Shown piece after piece: positions 10,841 to 22,412 of a stretch of 64,000 bases of DNA (position 1 is its first letter; every line of letters starts with the position of its first letter). Below the pieces are notes generated by a model that worked only from the letters and a program-made list of their open reading frames with translations, searched no databases and was not told the DNA's origin. Made by a program: the position numbers and the translations under genes. This stretch comes from Megamerina dolium (taxonomy: Eukaryota > Arthropoda > Insecta > Diptera > Megamerinidae): assembly GCA_963854835.1 (NCBI GenBank), contig OY978527.1, forward strand, positions 29,988,047 through 30,052,046. The letters are read 5' to 3'.

Positions 10841-11246
10841 GTGTATGCATCTGCGACGGCGCTATTGAAAACAAAGAACTTACTGTTGGTTTCATTTGTT
10901 TCTCTGTTGGCTGGCATATGGCGCCGCGCGATATGCATTTCAGCGAATCATACTTTACGAACAGTTATACGACTGTGTATGCATTAGCGACGGCGCCATT
11001 GGGAACAAGGAACATACTGTTGGTTTTGTTTGTTTCTACTACTTGTGCTGGCGTATGCCGCCGCGCGAGATGCATTTCAGCGAATCATGCTATACGAACA
11101 GTTATACGACTGTGTATGCATAAGCGACGGCGCCATTGAAAGCAAATAACATACGGTTGGTTTCATTTGTTTCTCTGTTGTGCTGGCATATGGCGCCGCG
11201 CGATATGAATTTCAGCGAGTCATCCTATACGAACAGTTATAAGAGA
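10841..11246 (+). repeat. three tandem copies of a ~135-bp unit in the BEL leader
   Basis: Units start with GTGTATGCAT at 10841, 10975 and 11112 and end near 11246 (spacing 134, 137, 135). Each holds GCGACGGCG, a GTTGGTTT(C/T) stretch, GCCGCGCGA, TTTCAGCGA and ACGAACAGTTATA. The overlapping open frames here (for example 10896-11123) arise only because the unit length keeps a frame open, and they resemble no protein. Confidence 0.85.
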
Positions 11247-11699
11247 GTGTATATTAGATGCGTATATAGATAACATTAGAGTACTGTTGTAGTTCTGTTA
11301 TACTCATTCGTTGATTGGTGAGCGGGCGAACGTAATAGAGTCTACTGTACGATCGTTGGAAAATTTCAACAGTTCTATATTCACTGCGTACAAGAAAGGT
11401 CGCTGGGTTTAATTGAATTGTCTGGATTGCGTATACAATTAAATAAAATTAAATAGAATGCAAAGATCGAGGAGAGCGAGGGTTTCGAGGGGAACAGCGT
11501 CGAGTGGCCCAGCGGCGGCTACAAGCAAACGTGCTAGAGTGTCGATAAAATAAATATTTAATGGAAAAGGAGCCATAAAAGCGAAGGGTGCGTATATTTG
11601 TATTCGCGATGTGTATAGATACATAATGGTGAAATAAGATGTAACAGCGACATAAGGTCAAATAAATAAACTTCATGATGCGCGATCGTAACTGCGTTT

Positions 11700-12400
11700 A
11701 AATAGTATAACTGCGACTTATGTAGCAATTTATCTGGGACTTACTACGGAACATATCCGCGACTTAAGGTTAAACTAGAAGGTGATACGCTGCGCGATAG
11801 TAACTGCGATTTAAATGGTAACTGCGAATTAAATAGTAACTGCGATTTAAATGGTAACTGCGATTTAAATAGTAACTGCGATTTAGATGGTAACTGCGTC
11901 TTATGTACGTAACACGTAACATATCAGCGACTTAAGGCCTTGTTAGGCAATTATGTGTTACTAGTAATATGGGATCAGCAATCCACTGCGACTTAAGGTG
12001 CAAGGACTCTGCGACTTGAAGCACCTTAATGAGAATTTATAGTGGCGTAGTATGCTTAGGGCATAGCGGTGATTTGAGTTGCAGGCAATATTAATTAACA
12101 GTTGCTGATCAAACACTGCAAGTGACAGGCGAATATTTATGTAACAATTGATCTGCGACTTGCTACGTAACATATCAGCGACTTAAGGCCTTGTTAGGCA
12201 ATTATGTGTTACTAGTAATATGGGATCAGTAATCCACTGCGACTTGAAAGGCAACGACTCGGCGACATGAAGCACCTTAATGAGAATTTATAGTAGCGCA
12301 TTATGATTAGGGCATAGCGGTGATTTGAGTAGCTTGCGATAATATTTAACTATTGCTGATCAGGCACTGCAAATGACAGGCGAACATTTTAGGGCAACTT
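11700..12400 (+). repeat. leader arrays built on a GCGACTTAAGG motif
   Basis: 11796-11905 holds about six copies of an 18-bp unit of the form GTAACTGCGATTTAAAT(A/G). 11918-12168 and 12169-12395 are a diverged tandem duplication with an offset of 251 bp. GCGACTT (usually GCGACTTAAGG or GCGACTTGAA) occurs at least eight times between 11715 and 12245. No open frame spans the array, so this is untranslated leader. Confidence 0.8.
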
Positions 12401-12454
12401 ATTGAATAATTCTAATACTGATTAGGCAATTCAGACTTTCTTTAAGCGTCTTTG

Positions 12455-13090
12455 ATGTTCTTTAATTCCTCAGGTGGTGGCCGAAAAACCGTGACACGGA
12501 GGGAGAAGGAAGCAATAAGCGTGGAGGACTCCACAGCAAGCATAGAAAATTCGGAAATGGCAATCGTGGTAGAGGGTAGGAATATGCGGTCGGATATAGA
12601 GTATATTGTATCCCAAATTCAGCACCAGTCCGACTGGTTGGCAGCTACTGCATCTGATGATATGAACGTCGAAATTATTAAGACTCGCCTCGATATTTTA
12701 ACTAAGGCTTGGGAAAAATTTGAATTGAAATCTTGTGAGTTGCAGCAGTGTTCACGAGATGAGTTGCAACAGGCGGATGATCTCGCACGTGCGCAGGAGG
12801 TTGAAGATGTCTACGTCAAGGTCCGGGAAGAGCTATGTCAGAAAATAAAAGCAATGGAACCAACACCTCCTACAGCATCGTGCAACCACGTTAATAATCA
12901 TTCACTACAACTTCAATTTGCGGAATTGCCATTAGCAGATCGGCTTCCAATATTTCGCGGCAACCATCGAGAGTGGATTCAATTTCGAGACGTATTTTCG
13001 ACTGAGGTGATACAAAATCCACATCTCACGAATCTGCAGCGGCTTCGTCGGCTCCAAAGCTGGAGGAGGAGGCAGCTAGAGCATTAGGTT
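12455..13090 (+). pseudogene. BEL Gag N-terminal part
   Basis: 211 codons from a TTG/ATG pair at 12452-12455. Residues ~100-150 are charged and probably helical, and the end reads LPIFRGNHREWIQFRDVF, the hallmark of BEL/Pao Gag (DUF1759 type: LP.F.G....W..F.D.F). Translation stops at 13087 just after that motif, about where the capsid-like region should begin. The zinc knuckles and the aspartic protease expected next are absent. Confidence 0.8.
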
Positions 13091-13091
13091 A

Positions 13092-14427
13092 TTGGCCGCA
13101 GCAAGACACAGCTTTGTTGACGCATGGAAAACACTGTGTTTAGCATACGATAATGAGTATTTGTGCCATGCTGTGCATTGCTCAGCAATCTATAATTTGC
13201 CAGTTTGGCCAAGGGCTACCCATGCCTCGATTCGGAATATGCTTGATGTTACGCGCAACAGCATGCGTATGGTGGCGAGACAACTTGAAGCCGAGGAGCA
13301 ACGCGACTTGTTTATATTAACCTTTCTGGAGTCCCGGTTAGACAGCGTGTCCCGTAGTCAGTGGGAGATAGTACGGCCTATAGATCGAATCCCAAATTTG
13401 CAAAGAGACTTCTTTTCTTGGCTCGAGCGTCGCAGTAGCGGACTACGACGGGATTGGAATCGTGTAACAGCCCTGCAAAGATACTTACGCTTAGAGCAAC
13501 GATTCAAAAGAGAGCCGGAATTAAAAGAAAAATACCAGACCTTCGTAAACGAATATATAGCGAATGACTGGCTAAGGCTGGCAATGAGACCACCAGAAGG
13601 CAAATCCTATTATATTCCTCATCATGCAATCATGAAAAAGTTTCGGGTAGTGTTCGATGCCTCATGTTCAACTGATACCGGAGTTTCGTTGAACGATGTC
13701 CAAATGATCGGGCCCAAATTGCAACGAGACTTAATTGATATCCTTTTGGGATTTCGTCTCTACGCGTATGGTGTATCGGCAGATATCAAGCAGATGTTTC
13801 CTCAGGTAAAAATATCACCGCAACATTGGGACTTGCAGCGAATGATTTGGAGAAATGAGACAGGAAAAATAGCCAAATATTGGCTCTCTAGAGTGACATT
13901 CGGTATGGCGTCAGCACCATTTTGTGCAGTTAGGACAATGCAGCAGTCTGCAATAACGCGTAAAGGTGGCCACGAGGTGCTCAGGCTGTATTGAATAATT
14001 TTTAATGAACGACTGTTTGGCCGGTGCTAACACAGAAGAGGAATTGCTGCTCTTATGCCAGCAGATAAAACAGCTTTTGGCAGCTGGAGGCTTCGAGCTT
14101 ACTAAATGGCGATCAAATTCGAATAACATGCACCGTGCTATAGGCCGACAATCGGATGTAGACGACGCTTGGTTGAACACACATATGGAAGCATCAGTGT
14201 TGGGTCTTAAATGGACTCCCTCAGCAGACGAGCTGACATTCGCAGTGAAATCGTTGCCGGTGGTGGAACCTACTTGTTGGACTAAACGGATGATTTTAAG
14301 CATCACCGCGCGAATTTATGACCCAATCGGGCTTGCATCACCATTCATAATAAAGGCAAAGGTTTTACTCCAAAAAATTTCGCAGGAGAAATTAGGTTGG
14401 GATACAAGCGTGCAGCATCGCTACTAA
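13092..14427 (+). pseudogene. BEL/Pao reverse transcriptase, disrupted
   Basis: The first frame (13092-13994) has Pao-type landmarks: YYIPHHAIMKKFRVVFDAS, then LNDVQMIGPKLQRDLIDILL, YGVSADIKQMFPQV (palm aspartate) and TFGMASAPFCAVRTMQQ. A frame change near 13995 leads into 14005-14427. There the catalytic Y-x-D-D box reads L-M-N-D before CLAGANTEEE, so its first aspartate is lost. The frame ends in DPIGLASPFIIKAKVLLQ, the conserved Pao connection motif. Sequence between the Gag remnant and FRVVFDAS is shortened. Confidence 0.85.
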
Positions 14428-14437
14428 TCGCGAATTA

Positions 14438-14690
14438 ATGCAGCGTGTGCTATCCACTTGCGAAACTCAGCTTAGCATCAAGGTCAGTTCGGCGATTTGC
14501 TGGTCTGACTCTATGGTAGTACTGTGCTGGTTGAAACGAGACAGCGGCAGCCTAAAACAATTTGTGGCGAATCGAGTACGTCAGATAAATAAGAACACGG
14601 CAAACTGCGAGTGGAGGTATGTGCCACCGACGTGAATCCAGCCGATCTGATTTCCAGAGGAATGTCGATGGATGAAGCTGCCAGAAGGGG
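14438..14690 (+). pseudogene. BEL RNase H region
   Basis: Reads AICWSDSMVVLCWL, then LKQFVANRVRQI and NCEWRYVPPT. A one-base shift near 14630 continues as ATDVNPADLISRGMS. SDS..VL.W, F.ANRV..I and NPAD.ISRG are typical of the Pao/BEL RNase H-like segment. Several hundred bases between the reverse transcriptase tail and this block are missing. Confidence 0.8.
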
Positions 14691-15760
14691 TACACGAAAA
14701 TATTGAGTTAGAGGTGAAAAAGGAATGCCGCCTGGTAAGGATCGGGCGAGGAAATAGACTTCAATCAGAAGGCAAGACAGATAGTGATGAGCAATTTATC
14801 GCAAACGTCGGTGCAATAGTTATAAAGGATGAATCCTTAGTGCACCGATACTCGTCGATCACTCGTTTAATAAGAGTAACGGCTTGGGTGTTTAGATTCG
14901 CCCAAAATTGTCGAGCATCATTCGCAAACAGACATTTGAGCGTTAAGGAACTCGATGACTCGCTGAATTTCTGGATCAGACAAGAGCAATGGGACTATTT
15001 CGAAGATGACATCAGACGGCTAAATCATTCTGGTCAGGGCCAAGGTTCAGCTGATGGTGCTCGACTATCGAACGCGATTGCAATATTGGCTCCATTTCTT
15101 CAAGATGGTATACTGCGTATGAGTGGGCGCTTACAAGAAGCAGATTTACCTGACCGCCAGCGGAATCCCGCGATACTGCCCGGAAAGGGAAGATTGGTTT
15201 GGCTCATAGCTCGTTCAATACATTTGAAACTACTACATTGCGGAGCATAGCAGATAATAGCGACATTAAGACGAAATTATTGGGTCATCGGTGTACGAGC
15301 ACTAGCAAGGTCTATGATAAAGGGTTGTATAATGTGCGAAAGGTTGAGGGCAAAGATGAGCGAAGAAATGATGGGAACCCTTCAGGCTTGCCGAGTACGT
15401 CCAGCACCCCCATTACTGCATTCCGGGGTGGATTATGCAGGGCCCATACAAGTGCGCCCAGATCGTCGAAGAGGAAATGTGATCATCAAGGGCTATATCG
15501 CGGTGTTCGTGTGCATGGTATCCAAGGCGGTACACTTAGAATTTGTATCAGATTTGTCTACCAATGCCTTCCTGATGGCATTCATTCGCTTTACCTTGTT
15601 ACAGACTAGGCGAACCTCAGACCTCTTTGAGCAACTTTCAGCGCGACAAACCAAGTGGCACTTCATTACTCCAGCTGCTCCACATCAGGGAGGTCTATGG
15701 GAAGCGGCAGTCAAGGCGACCAACCATGGAACCATGGAGAAGCCTTGGTTCCAACTCTAG
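14672..15760 (+). pseudogene. BEL integrase zinc-binding and core region
   Basis: 14672-15250 is the linker plus the start of the integrase (IHLKLLHCGA). After a shift, 15314-15760 reads IKGCIMCERLRAK (HHCC cysteines), GVDYAGPIQV (first catalytic Asp) and VHLEFVSDLSTNAFLMAFIRF. It then jumps to a short LFEQLSA stretch and PHQGGLWEAAVKATN, with the catalytic Glu. The block with the second catalytic Asp (SDNGTNF in relatives) is deleted, so the integrase is inactive. Confidence 0.85.
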
Positions 15761-15854
15761 GTGAGCAAATTCCAGTAGAACGGCCGGAGAATCGGCTCAG
15801 CTATTGGCAATCTCGGCAGCTTATGACGCAAAGATTCTGGAAATTATGAAACGA

Positions 15855-16115
15855 TAGCTATCTCCACGAGCTTCAACAGCGTCCCAAATGGCAGAAGGCT
15901 AGGCAAAATATGAAGATAGGCGACTTGGTGGTCATTAAAAATGAAGCTACACCACCGACTTTATGGAAAATGGGACGAGTGACCGCATTACATCCAGGCA
16001 GCGACGGGTTAGTCCGCAATGTATCTATTTGGACTGGTCACAACACCATTAGTCGCCCTGTACAGAGGCTTTGTATCCTACCAGTAGAATCTGTTAAGCC
16101 TCGAGAAGCATCGAG
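15855..16115 (+). pseudogene. BEL integrase C-terminal (DUF5641-like) domain
   Basis: YLHELQQRPKWQKARQNMKI, then GDLVVIKNEATPPTLWKMGR and VTALHPGSDGLVRNVSIWT, ending RPVQRLCILPVE. This is the standard BEL C-terminal block ((Y)L..LQ.R.KW....N...GDLV......P...W..GRV....PG.DG..R...) and it reads in frame from 15910. It supports the BEL assignment and the position of the 3' end. Confidence 0.85.
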
Positions 16116-16118
16116 TCT

Positions 16119-16131
16119 CAAGGCCGGAGGA
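16119..16131 (+). promoter_or_regulatory. polypurine tract of the BEL element
   Basis: AAGGCCGGAGGA immediately precedes the TG of the 3' LTR. A purine-rich primer for plus-strand synthesis is expected at exactly this position. Confidence 0.65.
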
Positions 16132-16216
16132 TGTTCGAGCGAGATCAAGCGAACAGTATCGACATAGCAGTGAAGCGAGGCGGTTGTGTGGCGACGGAGA
16201 CGATAAGGAACATACA
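16132..16216 (+). repeat. BEL 3' LTR (85 bp)
   Basis: Identical to 10341-10425 and followed at once by the ATATG duplication at 16217-16221. Sequence after the duplication does not match the interior of the element, so the repeat is complete and not truncated. Confidence 0.9.
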
Positions 16217-16221
16217 ATATG

Positions 16222-19200
16222 TGAAATACATCCATCACCACATACAACAAAATGTAAACTCTTTGTCACTGAATACGTTACAGAAATCAAAATTGAAATT
16301 TCTGAAAACTCATAACGCCACGAGACTTTTTCAATTCTTGCCGTGAAAGATATATCGTATTCATAAGACAAATATTCTGATGAGGCGGTCCAAATAGTAA
16401 AAAAAGTAGTAGGCAAATCGTAGAAAATTAATATCTGCCTTTACATGACGGCATTGGAATTTCATAGTAAACAAGTACAACATCCTTAACTGATTTTTGG
16501 TTACGGCTCGATCGTATACTCGTATGTAGCATACATGAACGTATGCCCGTCTGTGCCTTGGTTGTATATGTTATGAAGACATTATTGAATTTTTTTTTGT
16601 TCATTTTTCAAATAACATCCTAAATACCATCGACGGCCACTTGTCCCTTTTGCCAGGTTTGTTTATAAAATATGTACCTAGCGTCACAAAAACGCTCATA
16701 TCCATGACATATTTATGAATGGGCCTACACAGAGTGTTTGGAGGTATAAAACGATAATAAATGTAATAAATTTTAAACTCATCATCAACATCATCATCAT
16801 CGCCGCCGTCGTCGTCGTCATCGTCATCATTATGATACTTGCAACACGCGTTTCAGATATCCTGTGGTGAGCAAGTTACATAATAACACCTTAAAAACTC
16901 TGTTACCATAGTAAGAGAAATCTTTAACAACTCATAGATCGCCCATAGAACACAACGAATAACACAGACACACACACACTCATACACACACACACCAAAG
17001 AGATGAAGCGAAACGAAATGAAACGAAATGGAAACTCTAAGATTTTCACAATATTTACTTATAAAGTAGAAACACTTTAAATGACTTATAGGTTGAGCTG
17101 ATTTCAAAATGAAGACATCGCATTGTGAGGATGCTTCCATTAGACTAAGCGGCATAAGTATTTAGTGTGTTGATATCGGCTCAAAATTATGATCACATAA
17201 ATATCGCTTGAAGATTTCGAAAGAAAGCTCCTACTCAAGATTATTTGGCTCTACTCACAAAGACGGCGAATATTCAGAAAAGTACAACAATAAATTTTAC
17301 AACAATTATAACATGGTTAAGTGCATTAAAATACAGCAACTGTGCTGCGATTGAATAGAAGAACATACTACAGCGATGAAGGTGTTCTGGATGACACCTG
17401 GGCCAACTACATGGAATACCTCACGTCGCTTGGATCATTTAAGTGCTGGAGAGCTTGTTTCCATATGTGTCTGCGGCCAACTAGGGAAAAACTGAATCTT
17501 ACAAAAAAAGATAAGAACACAAATTGACCTTAATCGTACAGAAAATAACGGAACAAATTTTTAATAACAAACCGAAGGCTACCAGAATACAACAATAGTA
17601 AAACTATCAGAATTAAGCATAATTGAACAAAACGTTTGTGTGTGTATGATTCCTGCAGAGCTCACTTTAAAATCCTAGGATAAGCAGAAAAAGAGACGTT
17701 GATGAGCAAAACTGAATGGTAGTCGCTGATATATAAATTATTTAAAGGGAACCTTCCTATAAGGTGGACATGGGAGGTAAATGTGTTCCGAAAAAATAAT
17801 GCTTGGGAAAAATTAATTTGGAGCAGATTCACATGTTATTCTAAAACACTTAAATCTGCTCTGTTGATTCCACGTGCATTTTTATGCAACCTAGGGAATA
17901 CAAAATCAATTTGAAATCACAGCAGAGAATTATGAGGACTGTTGACGGAATTCAAACACATTGTATCATAGTATGTGGACCGAACTCAATCAGGAAAGAA
18001 CTAATACTATCCTAAGGCATAGTAGAGAAGATATTCGAACTCTTGTGGGAGTGCTTATTATGGGAATCATCAAGAATTCCGAAAATTAACATTCGAAATA
18101 GTACCAATGAAATATGTACAGAAATATATTCAATTTGATTAATTGCATCGAGAGTGTGATTGATTTCGCGCACGGAATGTAGCTGAAAGAAATATTGGTG
18201 ATAATTCTTACTCTAAAACAAAATTACTTTCATTGGAAAGCACCCACATACAGGTACTTCTCAGGAAACGGATTTTGTGATGAACGGTAACGATTGAACA
18301 GTGTACTATATTAATGTCAATTGAATTAATTATGAAAAAGTTTTTGGAATCATGTTGAAATTTGGTTTTTTTTTTTTTTTCTACATTTTACATTTTTTGT
18401 TCTTCATTGTAATTTTGTGGCAAGCAACTATCTAAAAATATTACTCAAATGAATGTTACTCCTAATATGACGAGATTTGGCATACTTATCATATTTTTTA
18501 AATTACTTTTGTATTATTTGTCATCAACTACATATATGTGATAGTGTCTATAGTTTTTTGTTGGATTTCTTTTAAATACACACAAAAAAATGCAGATATT
18601 TTTACAAATGGATGAAAAAAGTATGCATGTAAATATTTGAAACATAATGTCAATCAAAAGTTATAACTGATGAAATGTATAATAGAAATGATAGCAGAAT
18701 GTCACATTGAATAAATCATATAAGAGAAATATGAACATGCCCTTCTTTACCACAACTAACAATCGGATTAATTAGAAACTCAAGGCGAAAAAATGGAATG
18801 ACAATGATAACAAGTGTACTCGTAAAACAATTGAGAGTACAGCTGAAGGCAATGAAACTGTTGCATATATTAGTTCTTTTATTTTGCTACTATGTACTAG
18901 CTAGCACCTACCAGTGCAATCACTAAATGCGCAACAAAAGCAACAGAAATTGTACGCGTGAATGAAAACGAAAACGAAATTTACGGAGAAATGCTTTTAG
19001 GGAAAATATATATGAGAGCGATACATTCAACTTGGAGTAAAGTAAACGAAATCGAATCACAATAGCTGCAGCACACATGTCGAATCACATCACATACACA
19101 CATACATTTATACAATGGAAATAATATGACGCGACGGCAACTTTGCAATTTGCCATCCATACTTTATATACACAAATGTCATCAATACTGCATGCATAAA

Positions 19201-22193
19201 TGTGTATTTCTTGCGCTTTCATTTTTCCATAGAGGCTATTATGTACTATTGACATTGTTCTTATTATTCTAGATAAGTATAATATACGTAACACAACGCA
19301 ATCACTTGTTACACAGGCTTCATATAACATACTTGGCACATACAATGCAATAATGAATTACTTCATTCGTATTGATGAATATGGCACTCTTAGCAATACC
19401 CTCAAGCGAATGAACGAACGCATACAGGCGTATACGCAACAACAATTCATTGTCATACGCTATGCATACCTAGGGCATAATATTGTGTGTGATATACATA
19501 CATACGTATGTGAATGTGTAGTTGTGTTCAAATGTAATACGAAACGAAAAGCCAGCGGGAAACTGAATCAACAGGATGCACGCGTAATCTGTATCACACT
19601 ATCAATATTGTTCTTATTGTTAATGTTACTTTATAACCACTCACATATGTATGTCTCTACTATGTATATGTAATACATATACTTATACATATATATAAAC
19701 ATGTCATATACACATTCATTTATATCCTCAGTATCATTGTTATTGTTGTTGTTGTTGCTGTTTTCATTTAACGCATTAACACATGCCAACTGGCACATTA
19801 TATTAATACAATTGTATGTAAATACAACACACACAATCTTATGTAAGTACGAATATTGTATAAGTCATTCACTCAGCTAGAGTGTGTGTATGTGTGATGT
19901 GTGTGCGACTGTATATATATATATATACTCATATGCGTATTTAATTACACAATTAACGTGATTAGCTATTAATTGCTATCAATTTACTGAAGAACATCAT
20001 TCTCGAGTAACATTGGCAAGCAAGCCAGCATCCTTATTTAATCCTGCCACTGTTGTATTGCAAGTGCGTGTGCGTGTACGTATGACTGTATTACAGAAAC
20101 AGATTGGGTGTGTTTTCAGATCTCAAACAAACATAACTACGTACAAAAATACATTCACTCGTATATATTTATAGATACATATGCCTATTTCTTGTACTTA
20201 CACACATGTTGTGCAGAGCTGGTATTAGTTATTGCGTCAAATTATTGTGTTGCACTCTGGCGCTTTCTTATTGTTGTTTTTCTTTTTTCATTTTATTCTT
20301 TTGTTTGTTTTATATAAATATTCTAACTATTTATTTTGCTTATGCTTTCTTTGCACGAAATTACACCATCATCATTATGATCATTTACATTATTTTCATT
20401 ACCACTCCCTTAAACTTCACACATACAATAGACACCACATTTTATCTCATTACTTTACTTTTTATTTTATTATAATTTTTTTTTTTTTTTGAAATTATCA
20501 AATTCAAAAGAGAAAAATTTCAATAAATTTTCTGCATTTCCAACTAAACATTAAGTGTTTGAAAATTTACAGGTGGCTGACACTAGTTGTTAGTTGATGA
20601 TTAGTTGTCACCTCATCTCACTTATTAAAGTTTAAAATTAACCAAGAAAAAAAAAAATTCCTCATTAATTTATACACACACACACACAAATACACATACA
20701 CATGTAGATTTGTAAGTATATTTTTACTCATGAACCAGTATGTAGATACATTGGATTGTATAGCGACGACAATTTCTTTGCTATTATTATACTATTACAT
20801 TTGTAAGCATATTTCAAGCGTGAAACACGTGCAAACGCGTTCAGATTTCATAACCAACTGCCATTGTCAATTGAATATTGAAAAAGGGATATACTCTCTA
20901 CGCACACATACACACGCACATACTTATACGCGCACGCCATTTGTGTATCCACTGGTTTCATTGTTGAGCATATTGCGAATATGTTAATATTACGAAGTTT
21001 TAGTCGAACGAACATTTTATGAATTGTCGAACGAACTCCATCGTTTCTACTTATGTTCCACAGAACTCATAATAAATTCCACACACATTTCGGCTATACG
21101 TGTATTTCGTATTTTTCGAACTCTAAATATCTACCTTACTTAGTGGCACACATACACAGTTACTCCTTGTTGATTCCTTCGTCATCGGTTTGTTGATTAG
21201 CACCAACACAACTATGTAGGCATAGTAGAACGAGTATACACGAATTATATACATGTTGATTCGTTCGCCTACCGCCAATTATTTAGCCTGTTTTGCCAGA
21301 CACTTGGACGCTTTTACATTTATCATATGGCGCCTCTCTCGTGGTGCTATCGACACATGTGTACCACACCTATACATAAGTAAATATACTAATATGTACA
21401 TATTACTGATAAGAAATTTCTATTCATCCGAATAAGCATTCACTCTCTTGCAAAAAATACTATATTTCTCTCTTATTTACTTGTGGTTAAGTTTTCAACT
21501 CTTTGTTAAGTACTATAACATATTTCAAAAAGCTTTATTTTTCATTCTTCTCACAACGTACTGTATATCTATGTTTTACGTCGAACTTCAAAACAAGTAA
21601 AATTATTTAGAATTACTTCAAAAGTATTGTAATACATTCTTGATTACTATCTCTAAAAAAAAAACGTATTTGATTACACTATAATCAGATCCGTGATTAA
21701 ATTTATTCTATTCATTTAATTTATTTTAATGCGCTAGCACAATATTTGAGAAGTTTTAATGGAAGTTTCTTTGTAAAAATTGTTTAACAGTTCGTGAAAA
21801 TGCAAAAATTATAATATATTTATTGTCTGAACTACTAATTACTTGTATTTAGAATATTCCTCTTTTGTTTATTATTATTCGTACTATCGTACCAAAAAAT
21901 ATCAGTTTTATGATAAAAAATATCACATTTTATTTTATAACTACAATAATACAATACCATTATCATTTGCCTTGTTCGAAAGAAGGAAGGAGAAGCAAAA
22001 CCGTAAGAATAATAAGAACAATTACCAAATCGAAAAACATTGCTCCACAACTCCTATAACTTTGTAAGAGAGCTACATTAACTTACCCACCAAACATGGT
22101 TGTCCTACACGTTAGACTAAATAAGATACTGGGGTTTTGTGTAATTATTTCCAATTAAAATATGAATTTATATATCAAACAAAATTGTCTTGT
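16222..22193. other. no gene recognised; microsatellite-bearing AT-rich DNA
   Basis: About 6 kb without a supportable gene. It contains a CAT/CGC/CGT trinucleotide run at 16780-16831, CA-rich runs at 16965-17000 and 20670-20700, a TTG run at 19740-19757, a TA run at 19913-19927 and T runs near 18366 and 20477. Open frames (for example 19353-19673, 20206-20492, 21843-22067) are composition-driven. It could be intron or intergenic DNA; no exon was identified. Confidence 0.5.
16780..16831. repeat. compound trinucleotide microsatellite
   Basis: Runs of CAT, then CGC and CGT, then CAT again, with few interruptions. No open frame of note uses it. Confidence 0.85.
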
Positions 22194-22203
22194 GGTAAGG
22201 ATT

Positions 22204-22402
22204 AAAAAAATAAAAAAAATAAATATGTGGCACATAAAGCCCCAAAGAGCTCATTGGCCGAACTTCTCTTCCATTACTGTTGAGCGTCTTAAATTTTGGA
22301 CAATATTAGAAGGGACCTACTTATTTTAGCAGGTTCCGAACGGCAGAACACTTGTTACATCTCTTTTTCTGAGCTTTGTCACAGAGTTCTTTAAGAAGCT
22401 AA
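22204..22402 (-). mobile_element. SINE-like repeat, 5'-truncated copy with target duplication
   Basis: Minus-strand copy of the family at 9245. On the plus strand it starts with the A-rich complement of the tail, then AAATATGTGGCAC, the complement of the CCCCGAAGG/GGGCT segment, and GGACCTACTTATTTTAGC. GGTAAGGATT flanks it on both sides (22194-22203 and 22403-22412), a 10-bp duplication typical of target-primed reverse transcription. The B-box half is absent. Confidence 0.75.
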
Positions 22403-22412
22403 GGTAAGGATT

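Larger units (their letters stand above)
10341..16216 (+). mobile_element. BEL/Pao LTR retrotransposon with 85-bp LTRs
   Basis: A 5.88-kb element bounded by identical 85-bp direct repeats beginning TGTTCGAG and ending ACATACA, flanked on both sides by ATATG (10336-10340 and 16217-16221). Then come a tRNA-Tyr-type primer site, a 2-kb repetitive leader, gag, a Pao-type reverse transcriptase, RNase H and integrase fragments in BEL order, and a purine-rich tract before the 3' LTR. The coding region has many frameshifts, stops and deletions: no protease is seen and the polymerase and integrase active sites are damaged. The copy cannot encode its own mobilisation. Confidence 0.92.

Noticed and set aside
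10896..11139. Overlapping 73-75 codon frames in the BEL leader
   Set aside because: Produced by the ~135-bp tandem unit; the repeated peptide has no relative.
15199..15609. 136-codon frame overlapping the BEL integrase
   Set aside because: It is the alternate frame of the integrase core. The real motifs (CIMCERL, GVDYAGP) are in the 15314-15760 frame.
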